The notes beneath the pieces were generated by a model. The model searched no databases and was not told the DNA's origin. It saw only the letters and a program-made list of their open reading frames with translations. Both the position numbers and the translations under genes were made by a program. Of a stretch of 64,000 nt of DNA, positions 36,133 through 44,394 are shown in pieces. Each line of letters starts with the position of its first letter. The first letter of the stretch is position 1. The stretch is from Stenotrophomonas sp. MMGLT7 (GTDB taxonomy: Bacteria; Pseudomonadota; Gammaproteobacteria; Xanthomonadales; Xanthomonadaceae), in the NCBI RefSeq assembly GCF_021168555.1, contig NZ_JAJOZS010000003.1, forward strand, positions 1 through 64,000, in the 5' to 3' direction.

Positions 36133-37074
36133 CTAGGGGTCGAAGTACGCCTCGAAGATCCGTCCATGCAGTTCGCCCAGCGCGACCTGGATCTCGTCCA
36201 TGAAGCCGGCGGCGTCGTGGGCGGCCAGCCAGGCCGGGTCGGCCTGCCGCACCAGCCCGACCGCGCGCATCATCGCCCGCTCGACCCGCGGCCGCGGCGG
36301 CATCGCCGGCAGGATCTGCTGCGCCCGGGTCAGGCAGAACAGCACGCTGCGCGGGAACCCGCCGTTCTGCAGCAGGAAGCGCAGCGCGTGCTCGCCGGTC
36401 ACGCGCTGGCGCACGTGGCGGCGATACATCTGGAACGCGGCCAGCGAGCGCAGCACGCTCATCCACTGCAGGTTGCTGTAGGCCTCCAGGTCGTCGGCCT
36501 GGCGCGGCGTGACCAGGCCGGAGGCGCCGGCGTCGATGATCCGCGTGGTCATGTCGGCCTGCTCGATCGCCGTGCCCAGGCGCAGGAACTGGAAGCCGAT
36601 GTCGCGGCTGACGTTGGCGATGAGCAGCCCGGACACCTTCAGGCATGCATCGGTGATGCGGCCCACGAAGTCCTGGCGGTAGCGGCGGCCGATGCCGCGT
36701 TCGCCCTCGGCGCCGATGTGCAGGTGCAGGTCGTTGACCGCTTCCCACACGTCCTGCGGCAGGGTATCGCGGATGCTGCGCAGGATCTCGCGTGCCTGCT
36801 CGACCGAGGAGCGCAGCGAGGACGGGTTGCGTTCGTCCAGCAGCAGGAAGCGCACCACCTCGGTGTCGGCGACGTCGCGCCCGGCCTCGGGGAACAGTTC
36901 GTTGAAGATCTCGCCGGTGCCGACGGTATCGACCATCGGCCGCCAGGTGAAGCGCACCGAGCGCGGCAGGTCCAGTTGCAGCAGGCTGCCGGCGCCGACC
37001 AGGCGCGCGGTGTTCTCGGCCCGGCGCAGGTAGCGGCTGAACCAGTAGAGGTTGTTGGCGACGCGGGAAAGCAT
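36133..37074 (-). CDS. alpha-E domain protein
   Basis: A 313-residue all-helical protein of the alpha-E (DUF403) family, opening MLSRVANNLYWFSRYLRRAE with the family's Tyr-Trp and Arg-rich helix, and containing FLLLDERNPSSLRSSVEQAR. It is encoded downstream of a circularly permuted ATP-grasp gene on the same strand, the conserved pairing seen in many bacteria. Such pairs are thought to make or modify peptides through ATP-dependent amide ligation. The transglutaminase and proteasome-like partners found in larger versions are missing here. Function inferred, family firm. Confidence 0.9.
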   Translation of the reverse strand: MLSRVANNLYWFSRYLRRAENTARLVGAGSLLQLDLPRSVRFTWRPMVDTVGTGEIFNELFPEAGRDVADTEVVRFLLLDERNPSSLRSSVEQAREILRSIRDTLPQDVWEAVNDLHLHIGAEGERGIGRRYRQDFVGRITDACLKVSGLLIANVSRDIGFQFLRLGTAIEQADMTTRIIDAGASGLVTPRQADDLEAYSNLQWMSVLRSLAAFQMYRRHVRQRVTGEHALRFLLQNGGFPRSVLFCLTRAQQILPAMPPRPRVERAMMRAVGLVRQADPAWLAAHDAAGFMDEIQVALGELHGRIFEAYFDP

Positions 37075-37302
37075 CAGGGCTTGCCGCCGTTGCCGGGGCA
37101 GACCACGTTGCCATGTCCGGCCGCCAGGCGGCCGGACACGGCAACCCGCAGAGCCTGCCCCGTACTTGATACGGGGGCCGCGCTCGGGTGCGTGCGGTAG
37201 CGTGTCCTCGTTCGATCGATTGTCGGCATAAATCTCCTCGTTGTTCCTCGCCCCACACGCACTCGAGCGCGGCGTGGCCGGTTCCGGCAGCGGCGGCGAG
37301 CC

Positions 37303-38748
37303 CTAAGGCTCCTCGTCCAGGTCCACCACCCAGGTGTCCTTGGCACCGCCGCCCTGGGAGGAATTGACCACCAGCGAGCCCTCCTGCATCGCCACCCGGG
37401 TCAGTCCGCCGGTGGTGACGTAGGTGTCCTCGCGCGAGAGGATGAACGGGCGCAGGTCCAGGTGCCGCGGCGACGGGCCGTCCTCGGTGACGATCGGCGC
37501 GGTGGACAGGTTCAGCGTCGGCTGCGCCATGTAGTTGCGCGGGTCGGCCTGGATCAGCGCGCGGAACTTCTCGCGCTCGGCGGCGGTGGAGCGCGGGCCG
37601 ATCATCATGCCGTAGCCGCCGGACTCGTTGGCCGGCTTGACCACCAGTTCCTCCAGGTGCTCGAGCACGTACTGCCGCTCCTTGTCGTCGTGGCACAGGT
37701 AGCTGGGCACGTTGGGCAGGATCGGCTCCTCGTCCAGGTAGTAGCGGATCATCTTCGGCACGTAGGCGAACACGACCTTGTCGTCGGCCACGCCGGCGCC
37801 GGGCGCGTTGGCCAGCGCCACCTTGCCGGCGCGCCAGCTGCGGATCAGCCCCGGCACGCCCAGCATCGAGTCCGGCAGGAACGTCTCCGGGTCGATGAAC
37901 AGGTCGTCGATGCGGCGGTAGATCACGTCCACCCGGCGCGGGCCGTAGACGGTGCGCATGTAGGTGCAGTCGTCGTCGGCCACGAACAGGTCGCCGCCCT
38001 CCACCAGCTCGATGCCCATCGCCTGCGCCAGGTAGGCGTGCTCGAAGTAGGCGCTGTTGTACACGCCCGGGGTCAGCAGCGCGATCACCGGCTGCTCGCC
38101 CGGGCGCGGGGTCAGCGCGGCCAGGGTGTCGTACAGCTGCGAGGGATACTCGTCCACCGGCAGGATCGCGCTGGTGTCGAACAGCTCGGGGAACACGCGC
38201 TTGGCGACCATGCGGTTCTCCAGCATGTACGACACCCCGGAGGGAATGCGCAGGTTGTCCTCAAGCGCGTAGAGCGTGCCGTCGGCGTCGCGCACCAGGT
38301 CCGAGCCGCACACGTGCGCCCACACCCCCAGCGGCGGCACGATGCCCACGCACTGCGGGCGGAAGTTCACCGAGTCGGCCAGCAGCATCGCCGGGAACAC
38401 CTTGTCCTTGACGATCTGCTGGCGGCCGTACAGGTCGCCGATGAACAGGTTGAGCGCGCGCATGCGCTGGCGCAGGCCGGCCTCGGTGCGCTGCCACTCC
38501 TTGAGCGGGATGACCCGCGGGATCAGGTCGAACGGCAGCGTGCGGTCGACGTTGCGGCCGTCGGAGTACACGGTGAAGGTGATGCCCATGACCCGCGCGG
38601 CGAGGTCGGCGGCGAGCTGGCGCTCGCCGAGTTCGCGCGAGGAAAGGCTGGAGAGGTATTCGATGACCCGGCGTGCGGCCGGACGCGGCGCGCCGTCGGC
38701 CTGGATCAGTTCGTCGTAGGTGGCGGTGTGGTACCTGCTCCAGTCCAT
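37303..38748 (-). CDS. circularly permuted ATP-grasp protein
   Basis: A 481-residue protein of the circularly permuted ATP-grasp type (DUF404/407). Conserved blocks include PFDLIPRVI, DLYGRQQIVKDKVFP, LEDNLRIPSGVSYMLENR, LLTPGVYNSAYFEHAYLA, VVKPANESGGYGMMIGP and HLDLRPFI. It probably ligates an amino acid or acts on a peptide with ATP. The gap of 228 bases to the alpha-E gene contains only GCCTGCCCCGTACTTGATAC-type repeat sequence and no credible frame. The pair is co-oriented and likely co-transcribed. Its true substrate is unknown in any organism to my knowledge. Confidence 0.92.
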   Translation of the reverse strand: MDWSRYHTATYDELIQADGAPRPAARRVIEYLSSLSSRELGERQLAADLAARVMGITFTVYSDGRNVDRTLPFDLIPRVIPLKEWQRTEAGLRQRMRALNLFIGDLYGRQQIVKDKVFPAMLLADSVNFRPQCVGIVPPLGVWAHVCGSDLVRDADGTLYALEDNLRIPSGVSYMLENRMVAKRVFPELFDTSAILPVDEYPSQLYDTLAALTPRPGEQPVIALLTPGVYNSAYFEHAYLAQAMGIELVEGGDLFVADDDCTYMRTVYGPRRVDVIYRRIDDLFIDPETFLPDSMLGVPGLIRSWRAGKVALANAPGAGVADDKVVFAYVPKMIRYYLDEEPILPNVPSYLCHDDKERQYVLEHLEELVVKPANESGGYGMMIGPRSTAAEREKFRALIQADPRNYMAQPTLNLSTAPIVTEDGPSPRHLDLRPFILSREDTYVTTGGLTRVAMQEGSLVVNSSQGGGAKDTWVVDLDEEP

Positions 38749-38852
38749 CTTGCCCCTTGTTGCCTGCCACCCGGCAGCAAAGGCCCGCCGGCATGTTTTC
38801 CAGCAACATGCATCGGCACGTGAACCGCGTCAAGTTCCGCGTGCGAACTGCG

Positions 38853-40181
38853 TCAGCCGGCGATCGCCGCCAGGATGCGGTTGCGCGGCGGCTGCCTGGC
38901 CTCGGCGTCGCGCATCAGCATCGCGTCGCTCGACACCTGGAACACGTGCAGGTCGAAGGACGGCAGCAGCGCCAGCAGGTGGTCGATCACGTCGGCCTGG
39001 ATCTGCTCGTAGCCGACGATGCCGGTCTGGTCGGCGAAGCACCAGATCTCCAGCGGCAGGCCGTTGGCGTCGGGCTGCAGCTGGCGCACCATCAGCAGCA
39101 TGTCCTGGCGTATGTGCGGGTCGAGCCTGAGGTAGCGCTCGACGTAGGCCCGGAACGCGCCCAGGTTGGTCGGCCGCAGCTCGCTGGCCGGCTTGATGCC
39201 GCGCTTGGCCATGTCGCTGTTCCAGGCCGCGATCTCCTTGTCCTTGCCGTCCAGGTAGTCGGCCAGGGTGGTGAACTGGCGCAGGTGCGCGATCTCCTCG
39301 TCGCTGAGGAAGCGCACGCTGTGCTGGTCCAGCAGGATCGAGCGCTTGATGCGGCGGCCGCCGGAGGCGTACATGCCGCGCCAGTTCTTGAACGACTCGC
39401 TGATCAGCTTCTTGGTCGGGATGGTGGTGATGGTCATGTCCCAGTTCTGCACCGTCACCGTGTGCAGCGCGATGTCGGTGACCGTGCCGTCGGCGTTCTG
39501 GCTGGGCATCTCGATCCAGTCGCCGATGCGCACGCGCCCGTCGGTGCTGATCTGCACGCTGGCCACCAGCGACAGCAGGGTGTCCTGGAACACCAGGATC
39601 AGCACCGCCATGATCGCGCCCAGGCCGGTGACGATGTGGCCGAACGACACCCCCGACAGCGTGGCCACCATCGACAGCCCGGCCAGCACGAAGATGATGA
39701 TCTTGATGACCTGCAGGAAGCCCTTGATCGGCCGGTTGCGCGCGTCCGGGCGGCGCTCGTAGATCTCGTTGGCGAGGTTGAGCGCATGCGAGATCGCCAG
39801 CGCCACGGTCAGCACGATGAACACCTGGCAGCCCGCCTGCACCACCGCCACCAGCTTCGCCGGCAGGTCCGGCACCCAGGCCAGGCCGAGCTGGATCACC
39901 AGCGCCGGCACCACGTTGGCCAGGCGCCGGATCACCGACATCCGCAGCGGCTTGCCGTCGCCGTCCTGGCGCGCCCACGGCGCCCTGTCCAGGACCTTCT
40001 GCAGCACCCGCAGCAGGATCCGCTTGGTCACCCAGTTCGCCAGCCACGCCACCACCAGCAGCAGCCCGACCGCCGCCAGGTCGTAGGCGCCCGGATACGG
40101 CGCCAGCACCTTCTGCAGCGCATTGAGCTGCTGGTCCAGCAGCACCTGGTCGGCGTGCACGTCGGCCTTGAGGTCGGTCAC
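38853..40181 (-). CDS. ybdG: YbdG-type mechanosensitive channel
   Basis: MscS-superfamily channel of the YbdG/MscM branch, 442 residues. Four to five N-terminal membrane helices are followed by the pore helix region GLGAIMAVLILVFQDTLLSL and the MscS beta domain (VQISTDGRVRIGDWIEMP, TVTVQNWDMTITTIPT, SESFKNWRGM), which matches E. coli YbdG closely. It opens under membrane tension to release solutes. GTG at 40181 overlaps the folB stop (GTGA), indicating coupling with that gene. A downstream start is unlikely, since the first membrane segment would be lost. Confidence 0.92.
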   Translation of the reverse strand: MTDLKADVHADQVLLDQQLNALQKVLAPYPGAYDLAAVGLLLVVAWLANWVTKRILLRVLQKVLDRAPWARQDGDGKPLRMSVIRRLANVVPALVIQLGLAWVPDLPAKLVAVVQAGCQVFIVLTVALAISHALNLANEIYERRPDARNRPIKGFLQVIKIIIFVLAGLSMVATLSGVSFGHIVTGLGAIMAVLILVFQDTLLSLVASVQISTDGRVRIGDWIEMPSQNADGTVTDIALHTVTVQNWDMTITTIPTKKLISESFKNWRGMYASGGRRIKRSILLDQHSVRFLSDEEIAHLRQFTTLADYLDGKDKEIAAWNSDMAKRGIKPASELRPTNLGAFRAYVERYLRLDPHIRQDMLLMVRQLQPDANGLPLEIWCFADQTGIVGYEQIQADVIDHLLALLPSFDLHVFQVSSDAMLMRDAEARQPPRNRILAAIAG

Positions 40182-40534
40182 CGGGCCGCCTCCCGCTCGA
40201 TGATCACGCCCACCGCGACCGCGCCGCGCACCGCGCCGGGCTTGCTCAGCTTCAGCCGCAGCCAGCGCACGCCGAACTCGTCGAGCACGATGCGCGCGCA
40301 CTGCTCGGCCAGCGTCTCCACCAGGCCGTAGTCCGACTGCGAGACGAACTCGACCAGGCGCTTGCTGACGGCCTTGTAGTTGAGCGTGTCGGCGATGTCG
40401 TCGCTGGCGGCCGGGCGGCGGTTGTCGAAGGCCATCTCCAGGTCGAAGCGCAGGGTCTGGCGGATGCGCCGCTCCCAGTCGTAGATGCCGATCAGGGCGT
40501 CGATTTCCAGCCCCTCGATGAAAACCTTGTCCAT
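40178..40534 (-). CDS. folB: dihydroneopterin aldolase
   Basis: Folate-pathway enzyme of 118 residues, converting dihydroneopterin to 6-hydroxymethyldihydropterin and glycolaldehyde in the cytoplasm. Active-site residues are visible: Glu21 (YDWERRIRQ), Tyr53 (LNYKAVS), Glu73 (GLVETLAE) and Lys98 (KLSKPGA). Length is typical. It is the first gene of a coupled pair with the ybdG-type channel, an association without obvious metabolic reason. Confidence 0.95.
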   Translation of the reverse strand: MDKVFIEGLEIDALIGIYDWERRIRQTLRFDLEMAFDNRRPAASDDIADTLNYKAVSKRLVEFVSQSDYGLVETLAEQCARIVLDEFGVRWLRLKLSKPGAVRGAVAVGVIIEREAAR

Positions 40535-40719
40535 TGCGCTGCCGCCTGGCCTTGCCGAATGCGCGACATGTTAGCCGCCGCCGGCGCAATGCCGCGAGAA
40601 ACGACGCCAGGCCTGGCGGTCGCTACGCGGCGCTGCCGCGGTGGCATCTGAAGAGAGGCCAGCACGATTTCGCCTGTGCCGTACCCCATCGGGAGCGCGA
40701 TCCCCAGCGAGAGAGACGA

Positions 40720-40870
40720 GACCCGCTTCTCCCCTTCTCCCGCTTGCGGGGGAAGGTGGCGCGCAGCGCCGGATGGGGGCGCTTTTGCTGTTGCTTTCCC
40801 ATGCTCCAGACAGCCCCCATCCGCCCTTCGGGCACCTTCCCCCGCAAGCGGGAGAAGGGAACTTGCCCAA
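40720..40870. repeat. large inverted repeat (CTTCTCCCGCTTGCGGG type)
   Basis: Arms CCCTTCTCCCGCTTGCGGGG and CCCCGCAAGCGGGAGAAGGG enclose a second pair, GCGCCGGATGGGGGCG against CCCCCATCCGCCC. The element fills most of the 407-base gap between folB and tsaD, which holds no other gene. Its end arms resemble those near 59.9 kb. Confidence 0.8.
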
Positions 40871-40941
40871 TTCACATCTTGCGGTGGAGAGACAGATGCG
40901 GAACGCGGCCACCCAGCCGGGCATCGCACCAGCCCTCCCGC

Positions 40942-41970
40942 CTACACCAGTGCCGGCAGCGTCGCCATGTCCCAGCGCGGGGTCACGCTGACCGCCTCGC
41001 CGCTGCGCTGGCCGGCCTGCAGCCGCAGCGCGCCGGCGAAGGCGATCATCGCGCCGTTGTCGGTGCACAGCGCCGGCGGCGGGAAGCAGGCGCGGCCGCC
41101 GCGCGCGGCCGCCATCGCCTGCAGCCGCGCGCGCAGGCGGCGGTTGGCGCCGACCCCGCCGGCGACCACCAGGGTGTCGCAGCCGGCCGCGTCCAGCGCG
41201 CGCTCGCACTTGATGGCCAGGGTATCGACCACCGCATCCTCGAAGCCGCGGGCGATGTCGGCGCGGGTGCCCTCGGCCTTGTCGCTGCCCTGCCAGGCCA
41301 GCAGCACCTGGGTCTTGAGCCCGGAGAAGCTGAAGTCCAGCCCGGGACGGTCGGTCATCGGCCGGGCGAAGCGGAAACGCCCCGGGGTGCCCCGCTCGGC
41401 CAGCGCCGCCAGCTGCGGACCGCCCGGGTACGGCAGCCCCATCAGCTTGGCGGTCTTGTCGAAGGCCTCGCCGGCGGCGTCGTCCAGGGTCTCGCCGAGC
41501 AGCCGGTAGCGGCCGATCGCCTCCACCGCCACCAGCTGGGTATGCCCGCCGGACACCAGCAGCGCCACGAACGGCGGCCGCGGCGGATCGTCGCCCATCA
41601 GCGGCGCCAGCAGGTGGCCTTCCATGTGGTGCACCCCCACCGCCGGCACCTCCAGCGCCCAGGCCAGCGCCCGCGCCACCCCGGCCCCGACCAGCAGCGC
41701 GCCGACCAGGCCGGGGCCGGCGGTATAGGCCACCCCGTCGATATCGCGCACCGACAGCCCGGCCTCGGCCAGGGTCTGGCGGATCAGCGGCAGCGCCTTG
41801 CGCACGTGGTCGCGGCTGGCCAGTTCCGGCACCACGCCGCCGTATTCGGCGTGCAGCGCGATCTGGCTGTAGATCGCATGGGCGCGCAGCGCCGCAGCGC
41901 CGGACAAGGCGGTGTCGTAGACCGCCACGCCGGTTTCGTCGCAGGAAGATTCGATGCCGAGGACTCGCAT
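40942..41970 (-). CDS. tsaD: tRNA N6-threonylcarbamoyladenosine transferase
   Basis: Essential universal enzyme (formerly Gcp/YgjD), 342 residues, that transfers the threonylcarbamoyl group to A37 of ANN-decoding tRNAs with TsaB and TsaE. The metal ligands His115 and His119 (HHMEGHL), the SGGHTQL nucleotide loop, EAFDKTAKL and the C-terminal CTDNGAMI are all present. Transcribed divergently from rpsU as in many gamma-proteobacteria. A CACAAT hexamer (41977-41982) ends only six bases before the ATG, so a leaderless or very short-leader transcript is possible. Confidence 0.97.
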
Positions 41971-42026
41971 GGCATCATTGTGGACCCGAATCGGGCCGGC
42001 ACAAGCCCGCGGCGTGTCCCGGCCGC

Positions 42027-42054
42027 TTGCAGCCGCCGTTCGAGTCGCTATAAT
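42027..42054 (+). promoter_or_regulatory. sigma-70-type promoter for rpsU
   Basis: TTGCAG (42027-42032) and a perfect TATAAT (42049-42054) are separated by 16 bases. Transcription would start near 42061, leaving a leader of about 90 bases before rpsU. Confidence 0.75.
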
Positions 42055-42151
42055 ACGCGGCTCACCGGGCCCGGCCCGGCATCCTGTTATGCGAGTCCCT
42101 TCGCACCAGCCTGGCCACCCGTGGCCCGACTGCCAAATTCCCGGAGATTCC

Positions 42152-42367
42152 ATGCCCAGCGTCAAAGTCCGCGAAAACGAGCCCTTCGAGTTTGCGCTCC
42201 GTCGTTTCAAGCGCACCTGCGAAAAGGCCGGCGTGCTGGCCGAAACCCGCAAGCGCGAGTTCTACGAGAAGCCGACCCAGGAGCGCAAGCGCAAGGCCGC
42301 CGCCGCGGTGAAGCGCCAGCTGCGCCGCAGCTCGCGCGACGTCACCAAGCGCCAGCGCCTGTACTGA
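42152..42367 (+). CDS. rpsU: 30S ribosomal protein S21
   Basis: A 71-residue, very basic small-subunit protein, beginning [19 protein letters not shown] and ending KRQRLY, the standard S21 length and sequence. GGAG lies eight bases upstream of the ATG. It is the first gene of the classic rpsU-dnaG block, with yqeY inserted, and is followed by a strong intrinsic terminator so that distal genes are expressed at lower level. Confidence 0.98.
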
Positions 42368-42423
42368 TTCATCCGCGGGTTTCCCGCCGGCAGCCGCCCC
42401 GCGGCGCCGGCCGGACGCTTACG

Positions 42424-42457
42424 AAAGGCCGGCACGCGCAAGCGTTGCCGGCTTTTT
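42424..42457 (+). terminator. intrinsic terminator after rpsU
   Basis: Stem GCCGGCACGC paired with GCGTTGCCGGC (one bulged T), loop of four bases, followed by TTTTT. It lies 57 bases past the rpsU stop and should limit read-through into yqeY and dnaG. Confidence 0.85.
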
Positions 42458-42556
42458 GCGTTGGCCGCCGACAGGGTGCGGCGCGCCCGCGCATCCCCCT
42501 CTCCCCCGGAATCCGGCCCCGGCCGGTCCCTCCGACAAGCCATGAAAGGTGAAGCC

Positions 42557-43003
42557 ATGAGCCTCAAGCAGCAGCTGACCGACGACATGAAGGCCGCGAT
42601 GAAGGGCGGCGACAAGCACAGCCTGGGCGTGATCCGGCTGATCAACGCGGCGATCAAGCAGAAGGAAGTGGACGAGCGCATCGAGCTGGACGACGCGGCG
42701 GTGATCGCGGTGCTCGACAAGATGGTCAAGCAGCGCAAGGACTCGGTGACCCAGTACGAGGCCGCCAGCCGCGAGGACCTGGCCTCGGTCGAGCGCGAGG
42801 AGATCGTGGTGATCGAGCGCTACCTGCCGGCCAAGATGGGCGAGGCCGAGATCGCGGCCGCGGTCCAGGCCGCCATCGCCCAGACCGGCGCCAGCGGCCC
42901 GGCCGACATGGGCAAGCTGATGGGCGCCCTGAAGCCCAAGCTGGCCGGCAAGGCCGACATGGGCCAGGTCTCGGCGCTGGTGAAGAAGGCGCTGGCGGGC
43001 TGA
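42557..43003 (+). CDS. yqeY: GatB/YqeY-domain protein
   Basis: A 148-residue cytoplasmic helical protein of the YqeY family, which shares a C-terminal domain with the tRNA-binding tail of GatB. The family motifs LGVIRLINAAIKQKEVD and ERYLPAKMGEAEI are present, and ADMGKLMGALKPKLAGKADM is the tRNA-binding-like end. Its exact role is unsettled; position between rpsU and dnaG is conserved in many gamma-proteobacteria. AAGGTGA serves as ribosome-binding site for ATG 42557; an ATG 15 bases earlier is possible. Confidence 0.94.
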   Translation: MSLKQQLTDDMKAAMKGGDKHSLGVIRLINAAIKQKEVDERIELDDAAVIAVLDKMVKQRKDSVTQYEAASREDLASVEREEIVVIERYLPAKMGEAEIAAAVQAAIAQTGASGPADMGKLMGALKPKLAGKADMGQVSALVKKALAG

Positions 43004-43014
43004 AGGGGGGGGGC

Positions 43015-43097
43015 GGGATTCGGGATTGGGGATTCGGGATTGGCAGAAGCCTTGCTCCTCCGCTTTTCCCGAATCCCGAATCCCCAATCCCGAATCC
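43015..43097. repeat. palindromic repeat, family B
   Basis: GGGATTCGGGATTGGGGATT on the left and CCCGAATCCCCAATCCCGAA on the right, with a 30-base centre. It lies just after yqeY and before the YihY-family gene and is preceded by a run of nine G. Confidence 0.88.
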
Positions 43098-43178
43098 AGC
43101 GCCATCAGCGGCCTTTCATGCGGTCTTCGGACGATTCCTGCTAGAACACCCCCTGGCTTCCGACACTTCCGGCTCCGC

Positions 43179-44096
43179 ATGGCCCCACGCCTGTCACCCC
43201 GCATGCAGCATCTCAGCGAGCGTATCCAGCGCAGCCTGCCGGTGGCGCTGGTGCAGCGCTTCGTCGAGATCGACCTGATGACCCAGGCGGCCTCGCTGGC
43301 GTTCTACGCGCTGCTGTCGATGGCGCCGCTGCTGGTGCTGCTGCTGTGGCTCACCGCCTCGCTGTACCCGCCGGCGCAGCAGTCGCTGATCGACCAGATC
43401 GGGCAGATGGCCGGCGAGAACGCCGCGGCGGTGGCCGATACCGTGATCCGCAACGCCACCGACCAGCCCAGCGTCGGTTCGCTGGCCGGGCTGTGGAGCA
43501 CGCTGCTGCTGTTCGTCGGCGCGACCGTGGTGTTCGCCCAACTGCAGGGGGCGCTCAACCTGATCTTCCGTTCCGACCGCCTGCACCTGAACGGTGCCGT
43601 GGCCTGGCTGAAGAAGCGCGTGTTCTCGATGGGCGTGGTGCTGGCGCTGGGCTTCCTGCTGATCATCTCGATGCTGGCGACCACTGCGCTGCAGGTCGCC
43701 TTCGCCCGCCTGCCCTCGGTGCTGCCGGCGATCGGCTACGTCACCACCCTGCTGCTGTATGCGGCCGCGTTCGCCTTCCTCTACCACTACCTGCCCGATC
43801 GCCGGGTGGAATGGCGCCAGGCCATCCTCGGCGGCGTCATCACCGCGCTGCTGTTCGCGCTGGGCCGCTACCTGATCGGCCTGTACCTGGCGCAGGCCGC
43901 CCCGGGCAGCGCCTACGGCTCGATGGGCGCGCTGGTACTGCTGCTGATCTGGCTGTACTACGCGATCCTGGTGTTCTTCGCCGGCGCGCTGATCACCGCG
44001 GTGATCGACGAACGGGCCGAGGCGCGGCGCCGGCCCGCGCCGGCCGCAACGCCGGAGCCGGACGGCGGCACGGGCAATCCCCCCGACCCAGTGTAG
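43179..44096 (+). CDS. YihY/BrkB-family inner-membrane protein
   Basis: A 305-residue integral membrane protein with six hydrophobic helices. Recognisable family segments are ASLAFYALLSMAPLLVLL, TVVFAQLQGALNLIF, and GGVITALLFALGRYLIGLYL. The family (once called ribonuclease BN by mistake, and virulence factor BrkB) has no agreed function. Start is uncertain: ATG 43179 is taken, with a second ATG at 43203 (MQHLSERIQ) equally good. It stands between yqeY and dnaG, which is unusual and separates the latter from rpsU. Confidence 0.9.
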   Translation: MAPRLSPRMQHLSERIQRSLPVALVQRFVEIDLMTQAASLAFYALLSMAPLLVLLLWLTASLYPPAQQSLIDQIGQMAGENAAAVADTVIRNATDQPSVGSLAGLWSTLLLFVGATVVFAQLQGALNLIFRSDRLHLNGAVAWLKKRVFSMGVVLALGFLLIISMLATTALQVAFARLPSVLPAIGYVTTLLLYAAAFAFLYHYLPDRRVEWRQAILGGVITALLFALGRYLIGLYLAQAAPGSAYGSMGALVLLLIWLYYAILVFFAGALITAVIDERAEARRRPAPAATPEPDGGTGNPPDPV

Positions 44097-44105
44097 GCGC
44101 GGCCC

Positions 44106-44172
44106 GTAGGAGCGACTTCAGTCGCGAACGGGCTCTACCGGTAAGGCCTCTCGCGACTGAAGTCGCTCCTAC
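44106..44172. repeat. REP palindrome, family A
   Basis: Complete inverted GTAGGAGCGACTTCAGTCGC pair with a short CTACCGGTAAGG centre, ten bases after the YihY-family stop. The following 220 bases to dnaG show no gene. Confidence 0.9.
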
Positions 44173-44394
44173 GGGTCGCCCACGGTTTGCCCCTGCGGTT
44201 CGCTCCTGCCAGGCAGGCCGGCGCTTGACGGCCATGGCATCCTATCGGTCTGCCATGGCACGCCTTCCTCACGCTCTCACCGACGACCACGCCACAGCCA
44301 TGCCCGGCTGCGGCGCGGCAGGCCGTGCCGGCGTGCGCCGCATGCCGCCGGCCACCTGTTGCCGCTCCCACCGGCGACGCGGGGGACGCTGAAG

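Noticed and set aside
37074-37346. Small minus-strand frame between the alpha-E and ATP-grasp genes
   Set aside because: It overlaps the ATP-grasp 3' end and is built from a repeat-like sequence (GCCTGCCCCGTACTTGATAC), with no recognisable domain.
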